Shown: piece after piece, positions 52,033-59,466 of the stretch
How positions within the stretch are numbered: position 1 is the stretch's first letter
Layout: every line of letters begins with the position of its first letter
Source: Brevibacterium antiquum
GTDB lineage: Bacteria; Actinomycetota; Actinomycetes; Actinomycetales; Brevibacteriaceae
DNA length: 64,000 nt
Reading direction: 5' to 3'
Assembly: GCF_016107655.1 (NCBI RefSeq)
Contig: NZ_JABASX010000001.1
Location: forward strand, 186,001 to 250,000
Notes under the pieces: generated by a model
The model's input: the letters and a program-made list of their open reading frames with translations, nothing else
Told to the model about the DNA's origin: nothing
Databases searched by the model: none
Translations under genes and position numbers: made by a program

Positions 52033-53721
52033 TCAGCGGCGCATGGCCTTTGACAAGGTGTCCAGTCCGAGCGACCCAAGATTGAGTGCCTTTGAGTGGA
52101 AGCCCTTGAGATCGAAAGTCTCACCGGCTTCCGCTTCGGCATCGTGTCGAATCTGCTGCCATAGGCGATGCCCGATCTTGTAGCTTGGGGCCTGCCCCGG
52201 CCAGCCCAGGTAACGGTCGAGTTCGAAGGCCAAGAATGTGCGATCCGTGGCGACATTGTCCTTGAGGAACTGCCATGCCTTGGCCCGGTCCCAGGTCCCG
52301 CCGCCCAAATGTGTCGGTGCTTTGAGGCCGAGGTGGAATCCGATGTCAAGTGCTACTCGTGTGGTCCGCAAGCGTTGGGCATCCAACATGCCGAGCCGGT
52401 CGGCAGGATCGTCCAAGAACCCGAGTTCTTCCATTAGCTGTTCGGCGTAGAGAGCCCATCCTTCGCCGTGACCGGATACCCAGCAGACGTGGCGACGCCA
52501 GCGATTGAGTGAATCGGCAAGGTAAGATGCCTGGCCCATCTGCAGATGATGTCCGGGGACTCCTTCATGATAGACGGTGGTCTTCTCCTGCCAGGTCGCG
52601 AATTCGGTGACGCCATGAGGCACAGACCACCACATTCGTCCGGGGCGGGAGAAATCCTCACTGGGCTGTGAATAGTAGACAGCGCCTGTGGCGGAGGGAG
52701 CAATCATGCACTCGATGGTCCGGAGCGGTTCGGGAATGTCGAAATGCGTCTGCCCCAGTTTCTCAATGGCTTCATCGGCGACGTCCTGCATCCAGGTTTG
52801 AAGTGCCTCGGACCCGTGCAGAGCGCGGTGCGGATCATTGTCGAGCAATGACATGACGTCGAAGAGCCCGACCCCTGGGGCGATGGCTTTCGCGATCGCT
52901 TTCTGTTCGGAGTCGATTCGGTTGAGTTCGTCGAGTGCCCAGCTGTATGTCTCTTCGAAGTCGATCTCAGCTCCCAGGTAGTTTCTGGAATGCAGTGCAT
53001 AGTCGTCCCGACCACATGCTTCGTTCTCGTGCGCCCGAGTCATGAGCGTTGCGAAGTAGTCGCTCAGTTCTGCAAACGAGTCCTTGGCCGCAGCGGCCGT
53101 GGCAGCAAGGTCCTTTCGCAGCCCAGTCGAGAGGTTCGCGGCGCCTTCGATGAGTGTGTCGAATCGACTGTTCTCCTTCGCCAGGGCGAGTGACTGCTCA
53201 CGAACACGTTCGATCTGGGCTTGAGCCGGGGTGCGGCCCATGCGCTGCTGCGCGTAGGTCAAAGATTCCTGATACCCAGATATTGACGCTGGCAGGCCGG
53301 CAAGCGTCGATTTGATCGTTTCCCAATCTCTCGTCGTTCGTGTCGGCAAGAGATCGAAGATATCTCTCATCTGTTGGACTGGAGACTCGATCACGTTGAG
53401 GACGGTGTGACTGAGGCCGCTGTCGAAGAGGTCATCGGCGACACTGAATCGTTCGCGCATAGCATCGATGGTCACACCATCAGTGTCATCCAGAATGGGA
53501 GAACCGTTCATCGGTGCAGTCGTTTCAAGGTCAGCGAGTCTGTTCAAGGCGCGGGCCCGGAGATCCTTCGCGGCTTCGAACCCGGCTGGGGAGTAGTCAT
53601 CGAAACCTTTGTCGTTGTCAAGGCCAAGGAATAGGGGAATCGACGGATAGAGGTCTGAAAGTCCGTCGAAGTAGTCTTCGGCAATTCCATCGACGGTTGA
53701 TGGCTCTTTCACTGTGTTCAT
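52033..53721 (-). CDS. DUF885 family putative zinc carboxypeptidase
   Basis: 562 residues, usual for DUF885. Metalloprotease-like helix TVYHEGVPGHHLQMGQ (HExxxxHH variant) and a downstream Glu in GHGEGWALYAEQLM; AFELDRYLGWPGQAPSYKIGHRLW is a further family block. No signal peptide, so cytoplasmic. Convergent with the peptide-binding lipoprotein gene (10 nt apart), a plausible partner for using imported peptides. The ATG follows a TACCGT box by 6 nt. Confidence 0.85.
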   Translation of the reverse strand: MNTVKEPSTVDGIAEDYFDGLSDLYPSIPLFLGLDNDKGFDDYSPAGFEAAKDLRARALNRLADLETTAPMNGSPILDDTDGVTIDAMRERFSVADDLFDSGLSHTVLNVIESPVQQMRDIFDLLPTRTTRDWETIKSTLAGLPASISGYQESLTYAQQRMGRTPAQAQIERVREQSLALAKENSRFDTLIEGAANLSTGLRKDLAATAAAAKDSFAELSDYFATLMTRAHENEACGRDDYALHSRNYLGAEIDFEETYSWALDELNRIDSEQKAIAKAIAPGVGLFDVMSLLDNDPHRALHGSEALQTWMQDVADEAIEKLGQTHFDIPEPLRTIECMIAPSATGAVYYSQPSEDFSRPGRMWWSVPHGVTEFATWQEKTTVYHEGVPGHHLQMGQASYLADSLNRWRRHVCWVSGHGEGWALYAEQLMEELGFLDDPADRLGMLDAQRLRTTRVALDIGFHLGLKAPTHLGGGTWDRAKAWQFLKDNVATDRTFLAFELDRYLGWPGQAPSYKIGHRLWQQIRHDAEAEAGETFDLKGFHSKALNLGSLGLDTLSKAMRR

Positions 53722-53727
53722 TGAGGA

Positions 53728-53733
53728 ACGGTA
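53728..53733 (-). promoter_or_regulatory. -10 box (TACCGT), leaderless promoter of the DUF885 gene
   Basis: TANNNT on the minus strand, 6 nt from the ATG at 53721, no ribosome binding site between. Confidence 0.4.
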
Positions 53734-53858
53734 TCGCAGGGGTGGAGCAGACGGCTGAAGGTTCCAGCTAGTGGATACTACTTTCGTCGGATGCCGACGC
53801 GGAGCCTAACCCTGTGCTTTCTGGGGCCGGCTCCACATCGTCGGGGAGAAGGGACAGG

Positions 53859-55049
53859 TCAGCTCACGGCAGACTGCGGCTTCGAGTGAGCTTTGAGGTG
53901 GCCGACGAGGATGAGGGCGATGCCCAAGGCGAACCAGCCGATGAGCGCCCACCATTGCATCGCCATGGGTGCATCCGGGAAGTAGGACAGATCGCGCAAC
54001 AGGGTCCCCGAAGCGCCGGGGACGAAGAACTGGCCGATGTCTCCCCAGGCCCCTGCAAGGAACTCCTTCGGTGCCTGGAGTGAGGCGATCGGGTTGCCGA
54101 TGAACATTGTGAGCACCGCGCCGATCGCTATGCCACCCGGACCTATCAGTGAGACGAAGCCGTTGATGAGTGCCGCTGTCGCCGCTACAGCAAGGCCGGC
54201 CGCCAGCACGTTGAGCCCGAAATTGCCCTGCAGAATGCCGAACCACGACTGCAGGACGAGAGTCAGTGCGAATCCGCCGATTGCGCCGTAGGCCACCACC
54301 GCGACGGCCCGCATGCGGCGTGAGTGGACGATCATGCTGGTCAGCACACCGCCGACAATTCCACCGATGGTCAGGGGCAGGCCGGCGATCGCGAGACCAG
54401 CACCGGTGGAGTCGTTGTCGTTGAGCGGCACGACGTCGGTGACCATGACCTGGGGTACCTCCATCGCCGAGGCGGCTGGGGCCTGTGTCAGGTTGCCTGG
54501 GTTTTGCTGTGGTGAGCCAGGATCGGGCTGAGACCCAGCTGGAGGTTGAGAGGCCGCTGCGAGTGCGTCCTGCATCTCCTTCATTCCGTCCTGCATGCCC
54601 GAGATCGCCTGCTTGTCGAGCCTCTGCTGCATCTGAGCGGCAATCCCACTCAGCTGCTGGGCAACAGGAGGGGAAGCGGCAGTCGAGGTGAGAATCTCTG
54701 GGTCGTCGCCAAGCACGAATGCCCCGTAGACCTCACGTTCACGGATGAGCTGCTGCGCCGCGGCGCGGGAGTCGACCTTCTTCAGATCGAGCATCCCATC
54801 GGGAGCATCGGCCGTGATCTGATCGATCTGTTCCTGATCGCCGACAGCCGCAATCGGAAGGTCTTTGGGATCAGATGTGACAGTCGGCCAGCTGAATGCG
54901 AGCAGGATGACTGTGACGATTGCCGCGGCGAAGACAGCGGCGAGCAGCGCCTGTTTGAGGCTGGGCTTGCGCGCACTCGTGGCGGCCGTGCTCGTTCTGC
55001 CGCGACTATCGTCGGTGCCGTCAGAGCTGCTGAGGATTCTCGTCTGCAT
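53859..55049 (-). CDS. YhgE/DUF3533-type ABC-2-like membrane protein
   Basis: 396 residues. One N-terminal helix (about 33-53), then an extracytoplasmic domain with the DUF3533 feel (DLPIAAVGDQEQIDQI...REREVYGAFVLGDD), a Pro/Gln-rich spacer, and five to six C-terminal helices with IAIGAVLTMFIGNPIASLQAPKEFL. This layout is that of YhgE/Pip-like and ABC-2 permeases without an own ATPase. Divergent from a TetR regulator across palindromes, so likely an inducible export or envelope function. The larger protein at 59467-61950 is a doubled version of the same architecture. Confidence 0.78.
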   Translation of the reverse strand: MQTRILSSSDGTDDSRGRTSTAATSARKPSLKQALLAAVFAAAIVTVILLAFSWPTVTSDPKDLPIAAVGDQEQIDQITADAPDGMLDLKKVDSRAAAQQLIREREVYGAFVLGDDPEILTSTAASPPVAQQLSGIAAQMQQRLDKQAISGMQDGMKEMQDALAAASQPPAGSQPDPGSPQQNPGNLTQAPAASAMEVPQVMVTDVVPLNDNDSTGAGLAIAGLPLTIGGIVGGVLTSMIVHSRRMRAVAVVAYGAIGGFALTLVLQSWFGILQGNFGLNVLAAGLAVAATAALINGFVSLIGPGGIAIGAVLTMFIGNPIASLQAPKEFLAGAWGDIGQFFVPGASGTLLRDLSYFPDAPMAMQWWALIGWFALGIALILVGHLKAHSKPQSAVS

Positions 55050-55067
55050 GCCTGTCCAATCATTGAA

Positions 55068-55125
55068 AACGAATACTCGTTCTTTTTACTCTGTCGAGTA
55101 TGATATATCAAGAATGATCATTCTT
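55068..55125. promoter_or_regulatory. operator region between the YhgE-like gene and TetR gene
   Basis: A perfect 16-bp palindrome AAGAATGATCATTCTT at 55110-55125, and an inverted pair ATACTCG (55073-55079) / CGAGTAT (55095-55101). AT-rich promoter region of both divergent genes. Candidate binding sites for the adjacent TetR protein. Confidence 0.6.
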
Positions 55126-55138
55126 TTTTGGGGGTTTG

Positions 55139-55741
55139 GTGCCGAAGGTCACGGATGAGCACAGGGAAGCCATGCGCACGCGGATTCAGGATGCCGCGCT
55201 TGCGTGCTTCTTTCGCAAGGGCTTCGCCGGCGCTTCGATGGCCGACATCATCAAGGAGGCGGACCTGTCCGCCGGGGCAGTCTATGTCTACTACTCGTCC
55301 AAGGCGGAGCTCACACTCGACGCCGCTAGGCGAATCATGGAACAGCGCGCGGCAGAACTGCAGGACTTCGGAACAGCAGACGAGGTTCCACCTCCACACG
55401 AGGTCTTCCCGAAGCTTCTGGATACGATCCTCCATGACACCCCTTTCGCTCCGCTGCTGCTGCAGGTCTGGGGAGAGGCGTCGCATTCCCCCGATTTCGC
55501 CACAATCGCCGCTGAGATCTACCACGAACTCATCGGACGATTCGAGGCCTATCTGAATGTGTACTTCCGTCGGAGTGCGGGGCTTGCAGAAGGCGTCGCA
55601 CAGGCCAGGGCGCATCAGATCGCGCCGGCCGTCCTCGCGCTCATGCAGGGTGCCATCGTTCAGACCGCGATCTTCGGTGACGCTTCGCATGCGCGGATCA
55701 CGGATGCCGTCGAAGCGATGTTTGCCCAGCTCGTGGACTGA
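55139..55741 (+). CDS. TetR/AcrR family regulator
   Basis: 200 residues. N-terminal helix-turn-helix RIQDAALACFFRKGFAGASMADIIKEADLSAGAVYVYYSSKAEL. The C-terminal ligand domain has QVWGEASHSPDFATIAAEIY, often seen in efflux regulators. GTG at 55139 has GGGGG 5 nt upstream; a TTG at 55136 is in frame. Probably represses the divergent membrane protein gene. Confidence 0.88.
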   Translation: MPKVTDEHREAMRTRIQDAALACFFRKGFAGASMADIIKEADLSAGAVYVYYSSKAELTLDAARRIMEQRAAELQDFGTADEVPPPHEVFPKLLDTILHDTPFAPLLLQVWGEASHSPDFATIAAEIYHELIGRFEAYLNVYFRRSAGLAEGVAQARAHQIAPAVLALMQGAIVQTAIFGDASHARITDAVEAMFAQLVD

Positions 55742-55874
55742 GGTTGCGCCGGTAGGGCGCGTGGACCGAGGTTCAGTCGGGACTGGGCCGATCTGCCGAT
55801 CGCCACCGGAGCCTGCACGCTCTTCCTGGTCATGATGTGATCACTGTGCGCCGCTGTGCGAGGAATGATCAACA

Positions 55875-57245
55875 ATGGCATCTGAAGCGCACGATCTCCC
55901 GATGAAAGGATCGTCACCACTGATGTCGACCGCCTACCTGCCCACCACGATCAATGATTCCGAGCACACTGTTCTACGCGGAGCCACCCTCATCGACGGC
56001 AACGGCGGTGACCCTCTCTCCAATGCTGAGATCGAGATCAGAGACGGACGCATCGTCTACGTCGGCGTCCAGCGCATGGAAGGGGCCACCTCGGCGGGGG
56101 AGGGCGACGACGCGGGTGGCGGAGCCCCCTGTGTCATCGAGTTGCAGGGCAAGACGATCATGCCCGGCTTCATTGACTCCCACGTGCACCTCGGACTCTC
56201 GATCGAGAACCAAGAGGCGAACCTCGCCCGCTTCGCCTCGGAGAGGATCGTGCGCAGCGCTGTCAACGCCCGGGCCACCCTCCTGGCAGGAGTTACCACT
56301 GCTCGCGACCTCGGCGGAACCGACCGCGGCGTGCGCGACAGCATCCAGCAGGGGCTGATCCTCGGGCCACGGATCCACCTGGCCATCACACCGCTGTCAC
56401 CGACCGGCGGACACACCGATTTCACGATGCCCAACGGCTTGTCCACCATGCCTGCCATGCCTGTCGACCCGATCATCGACACCGATGACGACGTCCGCCG
56501 GACGATTCGCACCCTCGTGCGTTCGGGCGCGGACGTGATCAAGGTCTGCACCACCGGCGGCGTCTCGAGTCCCTCGGATACTCCCGATGACATCGGCGTT
56601 CCCGAGGAACATGTGCGACTCATCGTCGAAGAGACAGCCAAACGGGCAGGCCAGCCCGTCGCGGCCCACGCCCAGGGAGCCGAAGGCATCAAGGCAGCCA
56701 TCCGCGGCGGCGTCCGGTCGATTGAGCACGGATACGGAATCGACGACGAGGGCATTGAACTCATGCTCGAACACGGAACGTTCCTCGTTCCGACGCTCAG
56801 CAGCGCATTGCGGATCCCGGACCCGAAGAACGTGCCCGACTACCTTTACGAGAAGAAGGTCAGATGGTCCGCGATCGCGCGCGAACGCGTGGCCGTAGCG
56901 ATGGCCGCCGGCGTGAAGGTTGCGCTGGGAACCGACGCCGGCGTGTGCCCACACGGACTCAACCTGCGCGAGGAGATGCACGCCGTCGAACTCGGCCTGA
57001 CACCGATGCAGGCGATCGTGGCGGGGACCAAGAACGCGGCGGAACTGCTGCGCCTGTCGGCTGACGTGGGCACCCTCGAGGAAGGCAAACTGGCCGACCT
57101 CGTCATCGTCGACTTCGACCCATTGGCCGATATCACGCAGTTGGCCGACCCGGCGAAAGTCAAGGTCGTCATGCAGGGCGGGGCGCTGATGAAGGACTCC
57201 GCGAGATGGTTCCCAGACGCGCCGGTCCGTTCGCTGCTCGGGTGA
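55875..57245 (+). CDS. metal-dependent amidohydrolase (imidazolonepropionase/prolidase-like)
   Basis: 456 residues. Amidohydrolase core: metal-binding PGFIDSHVHLGL, IKVCTTGGVSS (position of the carboxylated Lys), VAAHAQGAEGIKAAIRGGVRSIEHGYGID, and GTDAGVCPHGLNL (final Asp). Acts on cyclic amides or Xaa-Pro-type dipeptides. GAGGAA about 9 nt before the ATG at 55875; a later ATG at 55923 is possible. Followed after 104 nt by an M20 hydrolase on the same strand, so the two could act in sequence on a cyclic dipeptide. Confidence 0.85.
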   Translation: MASEAHDLPMKGSSPLMSTAYLPTTINDSEHTVLRGATLIDGNGGDPLSNAEIEIRDGRIVYVGVQRMEGATSAGEGDDAGGGAPCVIELQGKTIMPGFIDSHVHLGLSIENQEANLARFASERIVRSAVNARATLLAGVTTARDLGGTDRGVRDSIQQGLILGPRIHLAITPLSPTGGHTDFTMPNGLSTMPAMPVDPIIDTDDDVRRTIRTLVRSGADVIKVCTTGGVSSPSDTPDDIGVPEEHVRLIVEETAKRAGQPVAAHAQGAEGIKAAIRGGVRSIEHGYGIDDEGIELMLEHGTFLVPTLSSALRIPDPKNVPDYLYEKKVRWSAIARERVAVAMAAGVKVALGTDAGVCPHGLNLREEMHAVELGLTPMQAIVAGTKNAAELLRLSADVGTLEEGKLADLVIVDFDPLADITQLADPAKVKVVMQGGALMKDSARWFPDAPVRSLLG

Positions 57246-57349
57246 AATTGCGTCGACCGCTGAAACAGTCCGAGCTTCAACCGCACAGCGCTCCACCGTA
57301 CACCGCTTCATCCACACACCGCTTCATCCACGATCAGAGAGGAACCACT

Positions 57350-58540
57350 ATGACCCACGATTTCGCTGCCGAGGCACAGTCTCTGGCGACCGAACTCGTT
57401 GACCTTCGCCGCAACCTGCACCGCAACCCCGAGCTGGGTCTCGAGCTCCCGGTGACTCAGCGGATGATTCTTGACGCCCTCGACGGACTGCCCTTGGAGA
57501 TCACAACCGGCAAGGGGCTGAGCTCCATCGTTGCTGTGCTCCGAGGCGGCAGGCCCGGTCCGACAGTACTCCTGCGCGGTGATATGGATGCCCTGCCCGT
57601 CGTGGAGGAGAACGATCTGGACTTCGCCTCGACCAACGGCAATATGCACGCCTGCGGCCATGATCTGCACGTGACAGGTCTGGTCGGGGCCGCGAAGCTG
57701 CTCAGCGCACACCAGGAGGAATTCGCCGGTACCGTGGCCTTCATGTTCCAACCCGGTGAAGAGGGTCCGGGTGGTGCCGAAGAGATGATAGATGAGGGCA
57801 TGTTCGACACCATCGGCGCAGTCCCCGATGCTGCGTACGCCATCCATGTCGCTCCCGGGGCACACGGAATCTTCACCACGAGACCCGGCACCCTGATGGC
57901 CGGAGCGAACACCCTCCACGTCACCTTCCACGGACGCGGCGGCCACAGCTCACAGCCGCATGCCAGTATCGATCCCGTCCGGCCCACTCTCGAATTCGGC
58001 CAGGCGCTCTACTCGATGGTCACCGGCACGTTCAGCGTCTTTGATCCGGTTGTCGCCGAAGTCACGCAGCTGCAGGCCGGCGATGCCGTCAACGTCATCC
58101 CGCCCTCGGCGAAGATCGGCGCTTCCGTGCGGACGCTGTCAGCAGCTTCGACGAAGAAGTTCGCCGAGGTGGCCCCTCGTCTGGCCGAGTCGATCGCTGC
58201 CGCTCACGGATGCACCGCCGAGGTGATGTGGACCGAACAGTACCCCGTCACGGTCAACGATGACGGCGAGGCCGCGTTCGTCGCAGACACGATTAGAGAG
58301 GCTTTCGGTGAGGACCGGTACGTCGAGGCGCCGACCCCGCTCATGGGGTCCGAGGACTTCTCCTACGTGCTCAACGAAGTTCCGGGCGCGTTTCTGTTCT
58401 TCCTCGTGTCTCCGCAGGATATCGACCTGGAGACTGCGGCCTGGAACCATTCGCCACAGGTCCTCTTCGATGATGCCCATCTGCCGGACCAGGCCGCAGC
58501 CCTCGCCACCCTGGCGTGGAAGCGCTCGCGTCGAGACTGA
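57350..58540 (+). CDS. M20D amidohydrolase (hippurate/N-acyl amino acid hydrolase-like)
   Basis: 396 residues, the standard length. RRNLHRNPELGLELPVTQ, DMDALPV, MHACGHDLHVTGLVG, FQPGEEGPGGAEEMI, GRGGHSSQPHASIDPV (dimerisation) and MGSEDFSYVL are all present. Hydrolyses N-acyl amino acids. GAGGA 6 nt before the ATG at 57350 decides the start; the long open stretch upstream overlaps the amidohydrolase gene and is not used. The leader contains two direct copies of ACCGCTTCATCCAC. Confidence 0.9.
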   Translation: MTHDFAAEAQSLATELVDLRRNLHRNPELGLELPVTQRMILDALDGLPLEITTGKGLSSIVAVLRGGRPGPTVLLRGDMDALPVVEENDLDFASTNGNMHACGHDLHVTGLVGAAKLLSAHQEEFAGTVAFMFQPGEEGPGGAEEMIDEGMFDTIGAVPDAAYAIHVAPGAHGIFTTRPGTLMAGANTLHVTFHGRGGHSSQPHASIDPVRPTLEFGQALYSMVTGTFSVFDPVVAEVTQLQAGDAVNVIPPSAKIGASVRTLSAASTKKFAEVAPRLAESIAAAHGCTAEVMWTEQYPVTVNDDGEAAFVADTIREAFGEDRYVEAPTPLMGSEDFSYVLNEVPGAFLFFLVSPQDIDLETAAWNHSPQVLFDDAHLPDQAAALATLAWKRSRRD

Positions 58541-58571
58541 GAGGCATGTGTGGTGCGGGGCGAGCGGCGAA

Positions 58572-59309
58572 TCACACGGAGTCACCGTCGTCATCGACCG
58601 AATGGACACGGTCCTCGCGCATGCTCACCTTTTCCACACCGGGAAGGTCCAGCAGTGCAGGGACCAGGAGGTGCAGTGGCGGTCTGCCTTCGAACTTCAC
58701 ATCGATCTGGACCATCCGCACTCCGTCCTCGTCCTCGAAGCGTTTGGAATCGAGGATCGTGTTGGAATACCCCATGTCCCCGGCCACGGCGAGGATGTCG
58801 CGGAGGACTCCCGACCCGTCCTTGTAAGCGATGCGCAGCAGCTTGCGATGATCGCTGTCGGGAATTCTCCGGATCAGGGGAGCGATGACGAACAGTGTCA
58901 GCAGGTGCAGCGCGGTGAGCATCACGGCCAGTGACAGCATGCCCGCTCCGCAGGCCATGCCCACGGCCGCCGTCACCCACACGGTCGCGGCGGTCGTGAG
59001 TCCGCGCACCATATTCCGGCCCTTGAAGATCACGCCCGCACCCAGGAAACCGATGCCGGACACGATCTGCGCGGCGATCCGCGAGGGATCCATTCGAGCC
59101 TCGTCGCCGATCACTGCGGCGAATCCGTACGCGGAGACCAAGGTGAATGCGCACGTGCCGATGCCCACCAGCACATGGGTGCGATAACCGGCGCTCTTCT
59201 GCCGGAACTGCCGTTCGAAGCCGATCAGCGAGCACAGGATGAAGCTGGCCAGGAGCAGCTCGGCCTCGATGAGGCCGGTCGGACCGAAGAAATCGATATG
59301 TGAATCCAT
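58572..59309 (-). CDS. MgtC/SapB family membrane protein
   Basis: 245 residues. Four to five N-terminal helices with the MgtC hallmark LIGFERQFRQKSAGYRTHVLVGIGT, and RIAAQIVSGIGFLGAGVIFKG...VRGLTTAATVWVTAAVGMACGAG. The C-terminal 90 residues form an ACT-like domain (GVLRDILAVAGDMGYS). Family members help growth at low magnesium, partly by acting on other membrane proteins. Convergent with the M20 gene, 31 nt apart. Confidence 0.9.
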   Translation of the reverse strand: MDSHIDFFGPTGLIEAELLLASFILCSLIGFERQFRQKSAGYRTHVLVGIGTCAFTLVSAYGFAAVIGDEARMDPSRIAAQIVSGIGFLGAGVIFKGRNMVRGLTTAATVWVTAAVGMACGAGMLSLAVMLTALHLLTLFVIAPLIRRIPDSDHRKLLRIAYKDGSGVLRDILAVAGDMGYSNTILDSKRFEDEDGVRMVQIDVKFEGRPPLHLLVPALLDLPGVEKVSMREDRVHSVDDDGDSV

Positions 59310-59466
59310 AGGTATCCGACTGTAGACCCAAAGCTTTCCAGGCTGAAGATCACGTCACATCAGAGACACATCTGACTGGCACGAGCATCAGTGTGCTGGT
59401 CGCCGACAGCAGTGCGCGGGACACGGGCTTTCGGCCGGCACACCCGCATCAGATGCGGCCAGCTGA

